From NCBI GenBank assembly GCA_964247055.1, contig OZ176057.1:124001-188000 (forward strand): 64,000 bases of DNA, in the 5' to 3' direction. Shown here piece after piece: positions 37,901 to 50,100 of the stretch. The stretch is from Paragordius varius (lineage: Eukaryota; Nematomorpha). The notes below the pieces were generated by a model. The model worked only from the letters and a program-made list of their open reading frames with translations, searched no databases and was not told the DNA's origin. Within the stretch, counting starts at the first letter, position 1. Each line of letters opens with the position of its first letter. Position numbers and translations under genes: made by a program.

Positions 37901-40134
37901 CTATCCTAATACTGAAAAGGGGTGGCTTCGGTGGCGGATGGATGTAAACTCAATATACGATATTTCATTAAGACAGTTGCATCAATCAGGTCTAAGTCTT
38001 ACAAAAAACCGTCCGGCAAAATCTGTTCAAATTGGTTCTCAGCCAAATCAACCAACCTTCCCTCCATCTATCCTAATACTGAAAAGGGGTGGCTTCGGTG
38101 GCGGATGGATGTAAACTCAATATACGATATTCCATTAAGACAGTTGCATCAATCAGGTTTAAGTCTTACAAAAAACCGTCCGGCAAAATCTGTTCAAATT
38201 GGTTCTCAGCCAAATCAACCAACCTTACTAACTCCATCTATCCTAATACTGAAAAGGGGTGGCTTCGGTGGCGGATGGATGTAAACTCAATATACGAATA
38301 TCCATTACGCAATCAGGTCCAAGTCTTACAAAAAACCGTCCGGCAAAATCTGTTCAAATTGGTTGTCAGCCAAATCAACCAATCTTCCTAACTCCGTCTA
38401 TCCTAATACTGAAAAGGGGTGGCTTCGGTGGCGGATGGATGTAAACTCAATATACGATATTTCATTAAGACAGTTGCATCAATCAGGTCCAAGTCTTACA
38501 AAAAACCGTCCGGCAAAATCTGTTCAAATTGGTTCTCAGCCAAATCAACCAACCTTCCTAACTCCATCTATCCTAATACTGAAAGGGGGTGGTTTCGGTG
38601 GCGGATGGATGTAAACTCAATATACGATATTCCATTAAGACAGTTGCATCAATCAGGTCCAAGTCTTACAAAAAACCGTTACGCAAAATCTGTTCAAATT
38701 GGTTCTCAGCCAAATCAACCAACCTTCCTAACTCCATCTATCCTAATACTGAAAAGGGGTGGCTTCGGTGGCGGATGGATGTAAGCTCAATATACGATAT
38801 TCCAATAAGACAGTTACATCAATGTTTAAGTCTTACAAAAAACCGTCCGGCAAAATCTATTCAAATTGGATCTTAGCCAAATCAACCAACCTTCCTAACT
38901 CCATCTATCCTAATACTGAAAAGGGGTGGCTTCGGTGGCGGATGGATGTTAACTCAATATACGATATTTTAATAAGACAGTTACATCAATGTTTAAGTCT
39001 TACAAAAAACCGTCCGGCAAAATCTATTCAAATTGGTTCTCAGCCAAATCAACCAACCTTCCTAACTCCATCTATCCTAATACTGAAAAGGGGTGGTTTC
39101 GGTGGCGGATGGATGTAAACTCAATATACGATATTCCATTAAGACAGTTGCATCAATCAGGTTCAAGTCTTACAAAAAACCGTTACGCAAAATCTGTTCA
39201 AATTGGTTAGCCATATCAACCAATCTTCCTAACTCCATCTATCCTAATACTGAAAAGGGGTGGTTTCGGTGGCGGATGGATGTAAGCTCAATATACGATA
39301 TTCCATTAAGACAGTTGCATCAATCAGGTTTAAGTCTTACAAAAAACCGTCCGGCAAAATCTATTCAAATTGGTTCTCAGCCAAATCAACCAACCTTCCT
39401 AACTCCATCTATCCTAATACTGAAAAGGGGTGGTTTCGGTGGCGGATGGATGTAAACTCAATATACGATATTCCATTAAGACAGTTGCATCAATCAGGTC
39501 CAAGTCTTACAAAAAACCGTTACGCAAAATCTGTTCAAATTGGTTCTCAGCCAAATCAACCAACCTTCCTAACTCCATCTATCCTAATACTGAAAAGGGG
39601 TGGCTTCGGTGGCGGATGTATGTAAACTCAATATACGATATTCCATTAAGACTGTTGCATCAATAAGGTCCAAGTCTTACAAAAAACCGTTACGCAAAAT
39701 CTGTTCAAATTGGTTCTCAGCCAAATCAACCAACCTTCCTAACTCCATCTATCCTAATACTGAAAAGGGGTGGCTTCGGTGGCGGATGGATGTAAACTCA
39801 ATATACGATATTCCATTAAGACTGTTGCATCAATAAGGTCCAAGTCTTACAAAAAACCGTTACGCAAAATCTGTTCAAATTGGTTCTCAGCCAAATCAAC
39901 CAACCTTACTAACTCCATCTATCCTAATTGAAAAGGGGTGGTTTCGCTGGTGGATGGATGTAAACTCAATATACGAATGTCCATTAAGACCGTTGCATCA
40001 ATCAGGTCCAAGTCTTACAAAAAACCGTCCGGCAAAATCTGTTCAAATTGGTTCTCAGCCAAATCAACCAACCTTCCTAACTCCATCTATCTTAATACTG
40101 AAAGGTGGTGGTTTTGGTGGCGGATGGATCCAAA
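28970..40134. repeat. Satellite array 2: about 66 tandem 170-bp units with higher-order repeats
   Basis: Units start GGATGGATGTAAACTCAATA and contain GTTGCATCAATCAGGTCC, CCGTCCGGCAAAATCTG and CCTAATACTGAAAAGG. The common period is 170 bp (e.g. 36063, 36233, 36403), with shorter units near 153-157 bp where a segment beside the GTTGCAT motif is lost. Larger blocks repeat at offsets of 847 bp (29010/29857), 664 bp (32873/33537), 1184 bp (35219/36403), 3707 bp (34382/38089) and 6222 bp (31533/37755). Two of three forward frames pass through each unit without a stop, while the third meets ATG-TAA. The many open frames of about 120 codons here are therefore by-products of the repeat and not separate genes. 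Confidence 0.95.
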
Positions 40135-40774
40135 TAATAATAATAGGATAATCTATGTACACCAGCATCCAAAACATCTAATGCTTTAAGACATTTTCCT
40201 TTTCATATAATTCCAATACAGCTATCTTACTCACATAACTTATTTACAAAAAAATTTGTTATAAGCATTATATTTAATTAAAGTTTTTTATCCATCATTA
40301 ACCCTAAAAATGGGGTAACTATATCTTACAAAAAATAAATAAAACATATAAAATATATTGAGATATGTTGATGTTATTTTTTACAATCTATTTTTTGTGC
40401 CTTGTCAAAGATCAATTAGAGCAGGTAACGATTCCGATACCCTTAATTTTTTAGAACACTAATATTTTTTTACAACCAATATTATAGTTATTAGCAATTT
40501 TTATTTTAAAATCAAAACTAAAACCCTATTGTGTTATCTATACCTCTATATATTTTCTTAAAAATTAAAATTATAGACAAAACGTATAAAATTAAAGCAA
40601 ATATTTTTATATACGAATATCCATATTTGTTAAACCAATGTCCACTTTTTTCGGTATTCAAGAATGCTCTATAAAAATGTTAAAATATATAAAATTGAAT
40701 TTTAATCAAAATGTACGATTATTTAGATGATGTATCATCCAAAATTGAGCTCAAAATAAAACAAAAGTTTTTAT
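40135..40774. repeat. 3' flank of satellite array 2, paralogous to 4651-5242 and 8542 on
   Basis: It shares the array exit (GGATCCAAAT, then a peptide-like tail ending QHPKHLML with stop at 40187-40189) and the following AT-rich sequence with array 1. At about 40735-40745 (ATGATGTATCATCC) it preserves the empty site of the hAT element found at 5243-8533. Confidence 0.65.
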
Positions 40775-40925
40775 CAGGGCTTGAAACCGGTTTAAAAAAA
40801 GTGAAACCGGGACTGGGTCGGTTCCTAAACAAGTGAAACCAGAACCGCGTTTGCTCCTTAAAAATTTAGCGGTTCCGGAACCGGTTTTTCACATTTAGAA
40901 CCCGTTCCATTTTCGGTTCTGACTT
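40775..40925. mobile_element. hAT-type end fragment related to the 1977-2173 MITE
   Basis: It starts CAGGGCTTGAAACCGG and continues with GGTTCC-rich blocks that align with the reverse complement of the 197-bp MITE. The matching far end (CAAGCCCTG) is not seen downstream, so this is a truncated copy or one end of a larger decayed hAT element. Confidence 0.55.
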
Positions 40926-43900
40926 TTAATTAAATTATTAACAAAATTATTATTATAATAATACAACGAAAATTAAATCAAACAATTAATTATAAAATGT
41001 CAAATGTATAGTCAAAGAAATATAGATACCTTTGTACTTATACATTTTCTTATTATATTTATATTTGTTTCATCTACGTACAAAGTATATAGGTATGTTT
41101 TATTTATTGTGATATCCTATTAAACAAATTATGGTAAATATTTTATTTACCTATACATAAAAATCTATATTTAAATGGTTAATTTTTTTTGTTTAATACT
41201 TTTTAACACATTCATTTTTAAGCTAAAATCGAAAGGTAAGAATTTAGTCAACGTGACTTGTATGAAATAGTAAATATGAATAATAATACAAAATATATCA
41301 CTTACCTCGAAGTAGTTTGACATGGAACTTTTTTGAAAAAAAAATTTATTTAGAAATTTTGGCATATTTATATAATTTTTATAAGGAAAGAAGCATAATT
41401 AAATTGGGACCGTTTCTTTCACATAGTTTTTTAAAATTCTAACTCATATTTAGTCTCGGGTATATTAAGATAGCCCAATTTGAATCTAGGTGTTAAATAA
41501 AAATTTCATCAAAAAAAATTAATATATATTTTGCCTAACACAAATATTACCATTCCCCTTTAACAATATTTTTAAGATTTTCATTTTTTACCAAAGATTT
41601 TGGACGCCCTTCACCCACACTTCTTTTTCTCTTTTACTGAATATGATATGGTTAATACCATATAACTCTTGTTTTTCTAATATTTACCAAATATTTATAC
41701 CCATTTAATGAAATAAAGTAAATTTTTGATAAAATAAAGTCCACATGACTGTATTTATTTGCACTTCAATCAACATCTTAAAGAGACCTATTAACATCTC
41801 ATGTTAAACACCAGGTCTTTAAACATTTCATGTTGGGCCTTGAACTTATTATTGCCAAGTATTTTAAACCTTTTAATTATTTATTATTAATATAATCGAA
41901 TTCACTCCAATTATTTTGATATGATTACTTTTTATTATTATTTTTTATTTTTATAAAACAACCTATTAAAAATAATGTATTTAGTTTTGTACCAATTCTA
42001 ACTTTAGTCATTTTAAACAACCATTATTTATAAAGTAATTTTAAAAACTGTATGTATGTATAGCTTATTATTACTGCTGTTAACGTGTATTTGATGATTT
42101 GGAATAGAATATCTAATTATAAACACCTTTAGTTAACATAAGAAACTTAATCAGAAATATTTAATAAACTTTCAAGGACCTTGAAGCCTTAAAGCAGACT
42201 CTTGAAATGCAAACGCGTACATTTTGTTACACATAATTTTTTTAAAAGCTAAATGCTTCATTCAATTTACTTATATTATAAACTACATATAAAAGTAAAA
42301 GAATATTTTGAAAAATTCTTTGAAATAAAAGCTAAATGCAAAATTTCAATCATAAAAATTTTTAAAAAATGCATAGTTTGTTTAAGAATTTAATTTTTAA
42401 AATATGTTGAAACGTACTTTATACTTTTTTGAGCGATGATGGAAACGATAAATTGCCTTAAGATATTACAAATTTTACTAAATAGATTGATGCTAAACAT
42501 TTTTCACCTCATATTCCTTTTTAAAATATCCGCTATTTAAATAAATGTTATATAAAAGCACTCAACTGAAATTTTAATTTTGGGAACATGTAAAAAACAA
42601 ATTATTAATTTTGTGTACATCACAGCTTTGGCCGCATTACACCGTTTTTTACATGGTGGCGCATTTAAAATAATGCTGAGATGGATTTTTTTTGCTTTTA
42701 TACTTGAAATGCCATAACTACTATTAATACATTGTATCATCATAGTTATATAATTGCCTCAAATATTTATTTGTGGAGAAGAGGTTTTGTAAAAAATGTC
42801 TTTTTACCAGGAGAGTTGATAAATACAGAATAAATATGAAAATTGGATAACTATGTTAGGCTTTTTCCCAAATAAGAATAAAACATTATTAAATAATATT
42901 CGCTTAGATATTATTTATAAAGAGTTAATTTAACCTCTGTCACGCTCGAGAAGCCTAAGTTAGAGCTAATTAATTTGGCCTGATTATAGTTAGGAATTAA
43001 ATTCAATAAATTTTACACATTTTTTGGAAAATAATGTTTCAAAACTCAATTAATATTTAAGTAAGGTACAAATCTGGGAAATTCCAAAACATAACATACT
43101 TTGTAAATAGATTTCATACAAGTGAAATAAGTTTGAAGTACAAAAAGATATGGGATACCGTTATGTGTTTTTATAAACAAAGAGTTTGAACTACCAAAAA
43201 ATAGGTAAAAAAATAAGGTTAATTTTTTGAAGTGCTTGTCAATAATTTTCTACTAACATTTTGAACTTCAATATTTTTCAAACTATCAATATATTTTTTT
43301 ATTTTATGATTGAATGTTACTCATAAAAATATTAATATCCCTAAACCTCTGCCATCAGGTATAACTCTAGTCTCTAAAATTAAGAGTAGTAATAGCAAAA
43401 TCGCAATATATAGTATACTTTAAATTTTTAAAAATTACACAACTTATCATTAGATTAAAATTTTTAATAATGTGACCAGATAGGTATTCGCAGTACAGTA
43501 CTGGGTTTTCAGAAAAGAACTGCGACTGTACTGAGCCCACATTTGTATCAATTACCTTTAATTTATTCAAAAAAATTATTTTAGAATTTTGTATAGTATT
43601 CAAAAACTCAAAATTTGTGAGGAAATGGTTCATTTTGCGGTTTTTTATTTGGGATAATATTTTTTTCTGCTCTATTTATACTTAAAATTATGGGTTGCAG
43701 CCTATAGCGCAGTGGAAAAACTATAGATTTTCAAATTAATTTTTTTTCCAATTCTACAAAAATATTACCTTTTAAATGTTTTCAACGAAAAATTGTAGAT
43801 AATACCCCAGAAAACTTATATATTTTCAATTGAGTTAAAATCTTATGAATTTTAAAAAAATTGATGAAGATATAGGATTCTGAAAGATTAAAAGTTGTTA

Positions 43901-44134
43901 TTGATATAAAATTCACGTTAAATGGAAAATGGGTTAAAACAATAGATTAATAAAAATTAAAAAAAAGTCAAAGGACCAACTTGAAATGTTAAAGAACCAC
44001 TCTTGAAGTGCAAATGCTAAGTCGTCAAATATTTAGATGCTTGTTATTTTAAATGTTATTATCCAAAAACAAAAGCTTACTGATATACTATGTGTGACAT
44101 TTCATAAATTGTAATACATTATGAATTTTAATGG
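40926..44134. other. AT-rich intergenic DNA with MITE relics
   Basis: No gene identified. A probable MITE spans about 41760-42214: left end TTTGCACTTCAA, right end CTCTTGAAATGCAAAC, with inner CTTAAAG motifs. A related right end (CTCTTGAAGTGCAAATG) lies at about 43967-44024. The first exon(s) of the aminopeptidase gene, with its membrane anchor or signal peptide, should lie in or before this stretch but were not found. Confidence 0.4.
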
Positions 44135-44147
44135 TTTCTTATTTCAC

Positions 44148-44268
44148 ACTATAGTTGGTCAATTCGAACACAGTAGAGAAGGGGAAACAATATCAAAACA
44201 CTGAATTAAATAAACATATTATGTAAAAAAGAAAAAACTGTTTCCTGTGTTGTATGACCAACTATAGT
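44148..44268. mobile_element. Small MITE just upstream of the aminopeptidase exon
   Basis: The inverted ends ACTATAGTTGGTCA and TGACCAACTATAGT match perfectly over 14 bp. Its left outer sequence (ATTTTAATGGTTTCTTATTTCACACTAT-type) is shared with the element at 44909-45026, so both belong to one family. Non-coding. Confidence 0.5.
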
Positions 44269-44334
44269 TTGGATAGGCACTAAAATACATACTACTGTTA
44301 CAAATTATAATATTTAATTCATATATATATATAG

Positions 44335-47046
44335 ATACCCATTGTGTGGTCAGACTCCGGTTCTGGTTTTCTTGGCCATAATATTGCATTTGGATCAAAT
44401 GAGAGTAAAACTCATGTGAAATTCTTTGAAGATACCAATTACCGATTACCACGAACAATTAAACCTCTTTCGTACAATTTAACGATTTCACCTAATTGGT
44501 TTAATTTGAATACTACAACTTCGCATCGATGTCATTCATTTAATGGTATCACAAATTATTATGTTTTAATTATTTATATTGTGACAATAATTAAAAATAT
44601 TTGTTAGAGCTAAACAACACTCTGCGATAAAAAATGATGGTCAAATATTCTTTTAAAATCATATATCATTCAATAAAACAAACGCAATAAATAATGTAAT
44701 GATAAATGCGGTTATACTGGACAAGTCATTTTAATTTTTTGCTGTTTACATTAAATAAAAATAATAAAAAATATAAATAATATAAATATTTTTTCTAAAT
44801 ATATGACAAACTTCTGTAAAAGTTTTTAAGGAGATTCAAAAACTGGAATCCAAAGCCAAGATGGCGCCAAATTTATATTACAGAATGCATTTTAATGGTT
44901 GCTTATTTCACACTATTGAAGGGCACTTTACAACATAGGAGTGTATGGAAAAAGGAATTAATTGTTTATTTAACATTTTGTCATTTCCATACACTATTTT
45001 GTTGCAAATCGCCCAATTATAGTGTGAAAATCTAACATCAATGTAATTTATGCTCGCAATTTAAAATGAGTTTCATCTAATAAAATCCACTATAAAAAGT
45101 CTATGTATTTTAAACTATAATCTAACTAAATTTAATTTTGTAGATATAAACAAATTATATTTAAACGACGTGGTTTCCTCTTTTGTCATCATTTAACCTA
45201 ATGTGGGATGAAAAGCGATAATTTCGTTAATAGCATGACTTTTTTCTAGTTAAATAGCATTTATCATTTTGATTTTAATCTATCCAAGCTTGCTACATAT
45301 ATGAATTATAAATTTATTTTTGTTACCCTTTATGTAATGATATATATTTATGCATCTAATACATTAACTTTATTAAATCATAATGGTAAAAACACAATAA
45401 TACCACATTTTGATTTTAGGTCGTCTCGAATTTACATTCCTTGTTTTGCAAAACACTTCTACTATCGTGCTCAATAATAAGGGATTACGTTTTAGTCGTG
45501 TGACACTTGAATCGATATCAAAAAATAATACGGAAAAATCTTTTCCGTTTATTTTAATTCCACCTAAAGACATAGTTTATGAGGACAATGTATTTGAAAT
45601 GGTTCGGATAGATTTGACACATGTTTTAAGGAAATTCAATTTCCACGCTCCACTTTTAGCACACAACCAATATATGTTGACGATCAATTACCATGGTAAC
45701 ATAAGCCCTACTTTGACAGGATTATATTCAAGCCAATATACGGATACTGATAACAACACTCAGTAAACGAAAACACTTTAAAAATATACAATATTGTTAT
45801 TGTTACATAAAAAATTTATGCTCTAAGAATAAAGCGTAATAATATACAAACTGGGTAGTTAGCATTAATGATTAATTTTAAAACATTAATATCTACAATA
45901 AAGGTTTAATGAGGGGGCAAATTGCAGTTTTTTTAAAAACAATCTAACTTTCGCTTTCGTCTAACTTTACTGTATCATAGTTATTTGCTATCTACCCAAT
46001 TTGAACCAAACTTTGCACGCCAAGCCTTCCCTTGTATGGATGAACCAGATCGCAAGGCTATCTTTTTCATAAACTTAGACAGACCCTCAAATCTCATATC
46101 GCTCTCAAACATGCCAAAAGTCAGGACAGTTAAAAGTTCTTCTGCAAACTTAGAAAGGGATATTTTTATGCCATCGCCTTTAATGATTACATATTTGGTG
46201 GCCTGGGTCATTTGTGATTTCAAAGCTGTGACCACAACAAGATATGGTGTAAAAGTATTAAATGCATTCTTATCAAAATTTATTGATGAATCTCTATAAT
46301 CAATGGACTATAAATTTCATATTTGTTCTTTGTATAGATCAGTGTATATGTTCCTCCGCAACAAATCGATCAAGCTGAATTTGCTTTAGATTATGCCGTC
46401 AAATCTTTAAATTTCTACAACGAATATTTCCAGATACTATTCCCGCTCCCGAAAATTGGTAATTATCATTGTGTATTTGGGATCGAAATTAATTAGTATT
46501 TTGGTAATTTTCAACCAAGTTTTCCAGCTTCCAGTATTCTAAATTACCAAATATTTTTAACACCTCAAAATTTTTACTAAAATACTTCTTTAAATTGTCA
46601 TAAATATAAATTGTGTTTCTTACCAAAATTTACCGACTCATCGATTTATATAGAAAAAGTGTTTTTATATTATCTTAAAAAGTTTCTCATACCTTTTATA
46701 TCATGCTTGAAAATAGTAAGTTTCATTAAAAGTTATGTAATAAAATATTTTCAAAAAAGCATGCAATTTTATAAATAATATTAAATTTTAGGATTTACAT
46801 ATATTAAACTTTTATTGCGCAATCTCGGCATTTCTGTTTTTCGCAAACTTGTCCATTTTAGAAGGGCGAAAAAATTTCCTCCAATAATTAAAATTTTTCA
46901 AAATATTATTTGACTTTTATATTTTTTAAGCAAGTTTTACCCAAAAAAATGTTAAGATAGTGTGCGCAAAATTGGCCGTTTCTGATAGGAAGCATTTACT
47001 ACAAAATTGGAAATATTTTTCTTAAAAACAAAAACCCTTGATAATC

Positions 47047-47101
<55 letters not shown>

Positions 47102-50100
47102 ATCAGGACATTTTGTATATTCCCCAATTTGGACTCAGTGTTAAAGGACACTAAGAATATATATTCTCTTTTATAAGAATTAAATTATTTATAAAGCAAT
47201 TTGTTAATTGTGCGTGTGGTGTCAATTAAATATGGATACACATTTTTTAAAAAAAATTATAATTTTACCCCCCACCTAACCATAAAACGTAAAAAGGTGT
47301 TAATTTTCAATACTAAATAATCATATGCCTTATATACATTTGCACTGTTTTGCACTTCAATATCATAAATGAATGATTATTCCAGGCAAATTTTAGTTAA
47401 AAAGATATTTCTGGCTTTCTTATTTTTATAATCTATTGTATATTACAAAAAATTATTTCAGAACTTCGGCTTTTTAACGTTTATATTAAGTTCTAAAATT
47501 TTTATACATTTAAATAAAGATATTTTATAAAAGTATCGTTTTACATTAGAAATTATTATTATAATAATAATAACATTTTATGGAATGCATCTTTCACCTA
47601 AAAATATTTATGGCAAAATATGCGCCTTTTTCGCCTTTTTTGATTGGAGCAATTGCAACAAAATGGTAATAACTTCCTTATTTCATTCTTAAAGCCAAGA
47701 CCAAAAGCACTATTACAATTATCTATCAGAATATACATTTTAACATATTTTTTGCGTTTACTGATTAATGAACAAAAACTTACATTTTGGATCCTACAAT
47801 TCTACGATGCCTTTAAAATTCAAATACAAGACTGATAATAATATATGTTGGCAAGTGCAACATAAATTAATATGATTATGTTTATTTTTTAAATAATAGT
47901 TTTTAGCTATTTTAACAAATAGAAAAAATATTTGAAACGATTTTTACAGTTTTTGATATCTTTGGAGGAATGCGGCTAAAAAGATGCATCTTTAATTTGG
48001 CACAATCATATTTAGAATCTAATCCAAAATATATCACCCCAAAAATAAAATGTGTTAAGAAGATCCTACACTATTAAAAATATTGAAAGTATTCTAGAGG
48101 TTTAGAGGGGTATATATACCAAATAATGAAATAGTTATATCAGTTGAAATTTATTATGTATCCTGGTGAAATATTATAGTTGAAACATTAGCTTCTCCCA
48201 AAATAATATATTTTGCGCGATTTAGGCGATTTTTATTCAAACTATTACAATGATTTTAACCTTTTATACTAGAAATAACAGTTGATACTTATGAATCCAG
48301 TTGAAAATTGCTTATAAAAATTAAAAAATTTTATGTCACTCTGATATAAATGGCAACCAATTTAATTTCCATGCTTGTATTAAACATGTCGCTTTTTTGC
48401 TTCAATGTGCACATTTGAAATAATACATTATCATCCTTATTCATTTCTTTAATTACTATTTAATACATGAAAATTATTTTTTATTTTTATACAATAGATT
48501 TTATAGCTATACCGGATTTTCTTAGCGGTGGCATGGAAAACTGGGGTTTAGTTACTTATCGCATGATTGGATTGCTTTATAAACCAAATGTCAACTCTGA
48601 ATTTCAAAAAGAGTTTGTCGCTCTCATCATTGGTCATGAAATGGCGCATCAAGTTATGATAATATATATTAAAATATTGTTTGAGTTTATAGGTTTTATA
48701 ATGTAAAAGTTTTTTAACAAAAAAGCGTATCACTAAAATCAACATGTTTAGCATTTTATATAGCTTATATTAATATTAACTAAGTATTCGACTACTGATT
48801 CTTAATGTATTCAACCTATAATATCGATAAAAAAAAAAATTTTAAGATTATGGTTGACTTTGTTCAATCTCACCTTTGTAATTGCGACTTTAAAAACAAA
48901 CTAGATTTTTATTTTTAAACTAAATGTCCCAATTTTTTGTCCCTTTTTCAGACCACTAACTTAGCTATTGTGCTGGACAGCTCTGGTAAAGTTGAATTAT
49001 AAAATCAGAACCCTGAACCAATAGGCGTTTCGAATAACTACACTTCTAAACAAATATGATAAAATAATATAAAGAAGGCTACACGTTTATACAGGAAGCC
49101 TTTGATGACCCCAATTCATAAAAAGCGGTCATCATTAAGTTATTTAATAAAGATCATAAAATAATGTTTACGCGTTTTCCGGAAATATGCTTGAAGTTAT
49201 TTTGTGTTGAAAATTAAAATATGTGTAGATAAATTGCACACAAGCTTACCTCAAAGTGACCGGTTATGATAATATATCTAAAATATAAAATTATAACAAT
49301 ATATATGGGGTACGTTTCCATAATATCATAGTTATTTATGGGGCGTGGTTCTAGTCAAGAACTAATTTTAAAATGCCTTAAACTCTTTTCATAAAATTAT
49401 AACCCAAATTTATTTCAAACCATTTTTTGCGCTTAATTTGAAGGTTGTCTTAACCACGATTGGCGCATTCATAATAAAAATATTTTTTTATTATTTTATG
49501 GAGTTATTCGTTTTCAAACTTAAGGACATTTCAATTTTTAGATTTAAAAATTTTAAAAGATTCCTTAAAACAAATTTAAGTTAACCCCTAAGGCTGGACA
49601 TTTATTCTGTCCAAAAAGACCGCCACCTTGATTTTTCCAATTACATATTTAACAAATTTTTTGCGCATTTATAGTGGTTCGGTAATTTAGTGACCATGAG
49701 TTGGTGGGATGATTTGTGGCTTAAAGAAGGTTTCGCAAACTACATGGCCATCATTTGTGCCGATGCAATCTTTCCCCAATGGAGTATCACTTTTATTATT
49801 TATTATATAATTAATCAAAAAACTGTTAGTTTTAGAATCAAAATTGATCACTTAAATATTATAGGCTATTTGATAATTTTGCAAAATCTTGGAGAAAAAG
49901 CCAAAAAAATAAAATTTCTTTTCTATGAAGTTATGGATCGCATTAATGTGCCAAATTTTGGGCCCCAAATCACATTTTATTTTTTATTTCAGGAATGCTA
50001 TTAATTTTAATGCAAAACATGAAAGTCGTTTTTTTTTCACGGACAAAAAATTAAAATCTAAAATTACTTTTGTGTCGATATCTCCATAAAAAAAATCGCA

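Noticed and set aside
28970-40134. CRISPR array
   Set aside because: Units are 170 bp, the whole unit repeats with no unique spacers, and the host is a eukaryote.
3743-40134. Neuropeptide-precursor reading of the satellite (Lys-Arg followed by short peptides)
   Set aside because: Dibasic sites occur in some frames, but the 170-bp unit breaks frame every repeat and no signal peptide precedes the array.
28970-40189. Dozens of open frames of about 60-129 codons (MASVADGCKLN-type)
   Set aside because: They arise because two frames of a 170-bp unit lack stops; each ends at the same ATG-TAA. They overlap one another and are not independent genes.
43689-43755. tRNA or tRNA-derived SINE from the A-box-like TAGCGCAGTGG
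   Set aside because: A B-box-like match (TTTTCAAATT) follows only about a dozen bases later, too close for a tRNA, and no cloverleaf stems can be drawn.
47049-47095. (TA)n tract as a replication origin or promoter
   Set aside because: It lies within an aminopeptidase intron and looks like an ordinary microsatellite; nothing else supports a regulatory role.
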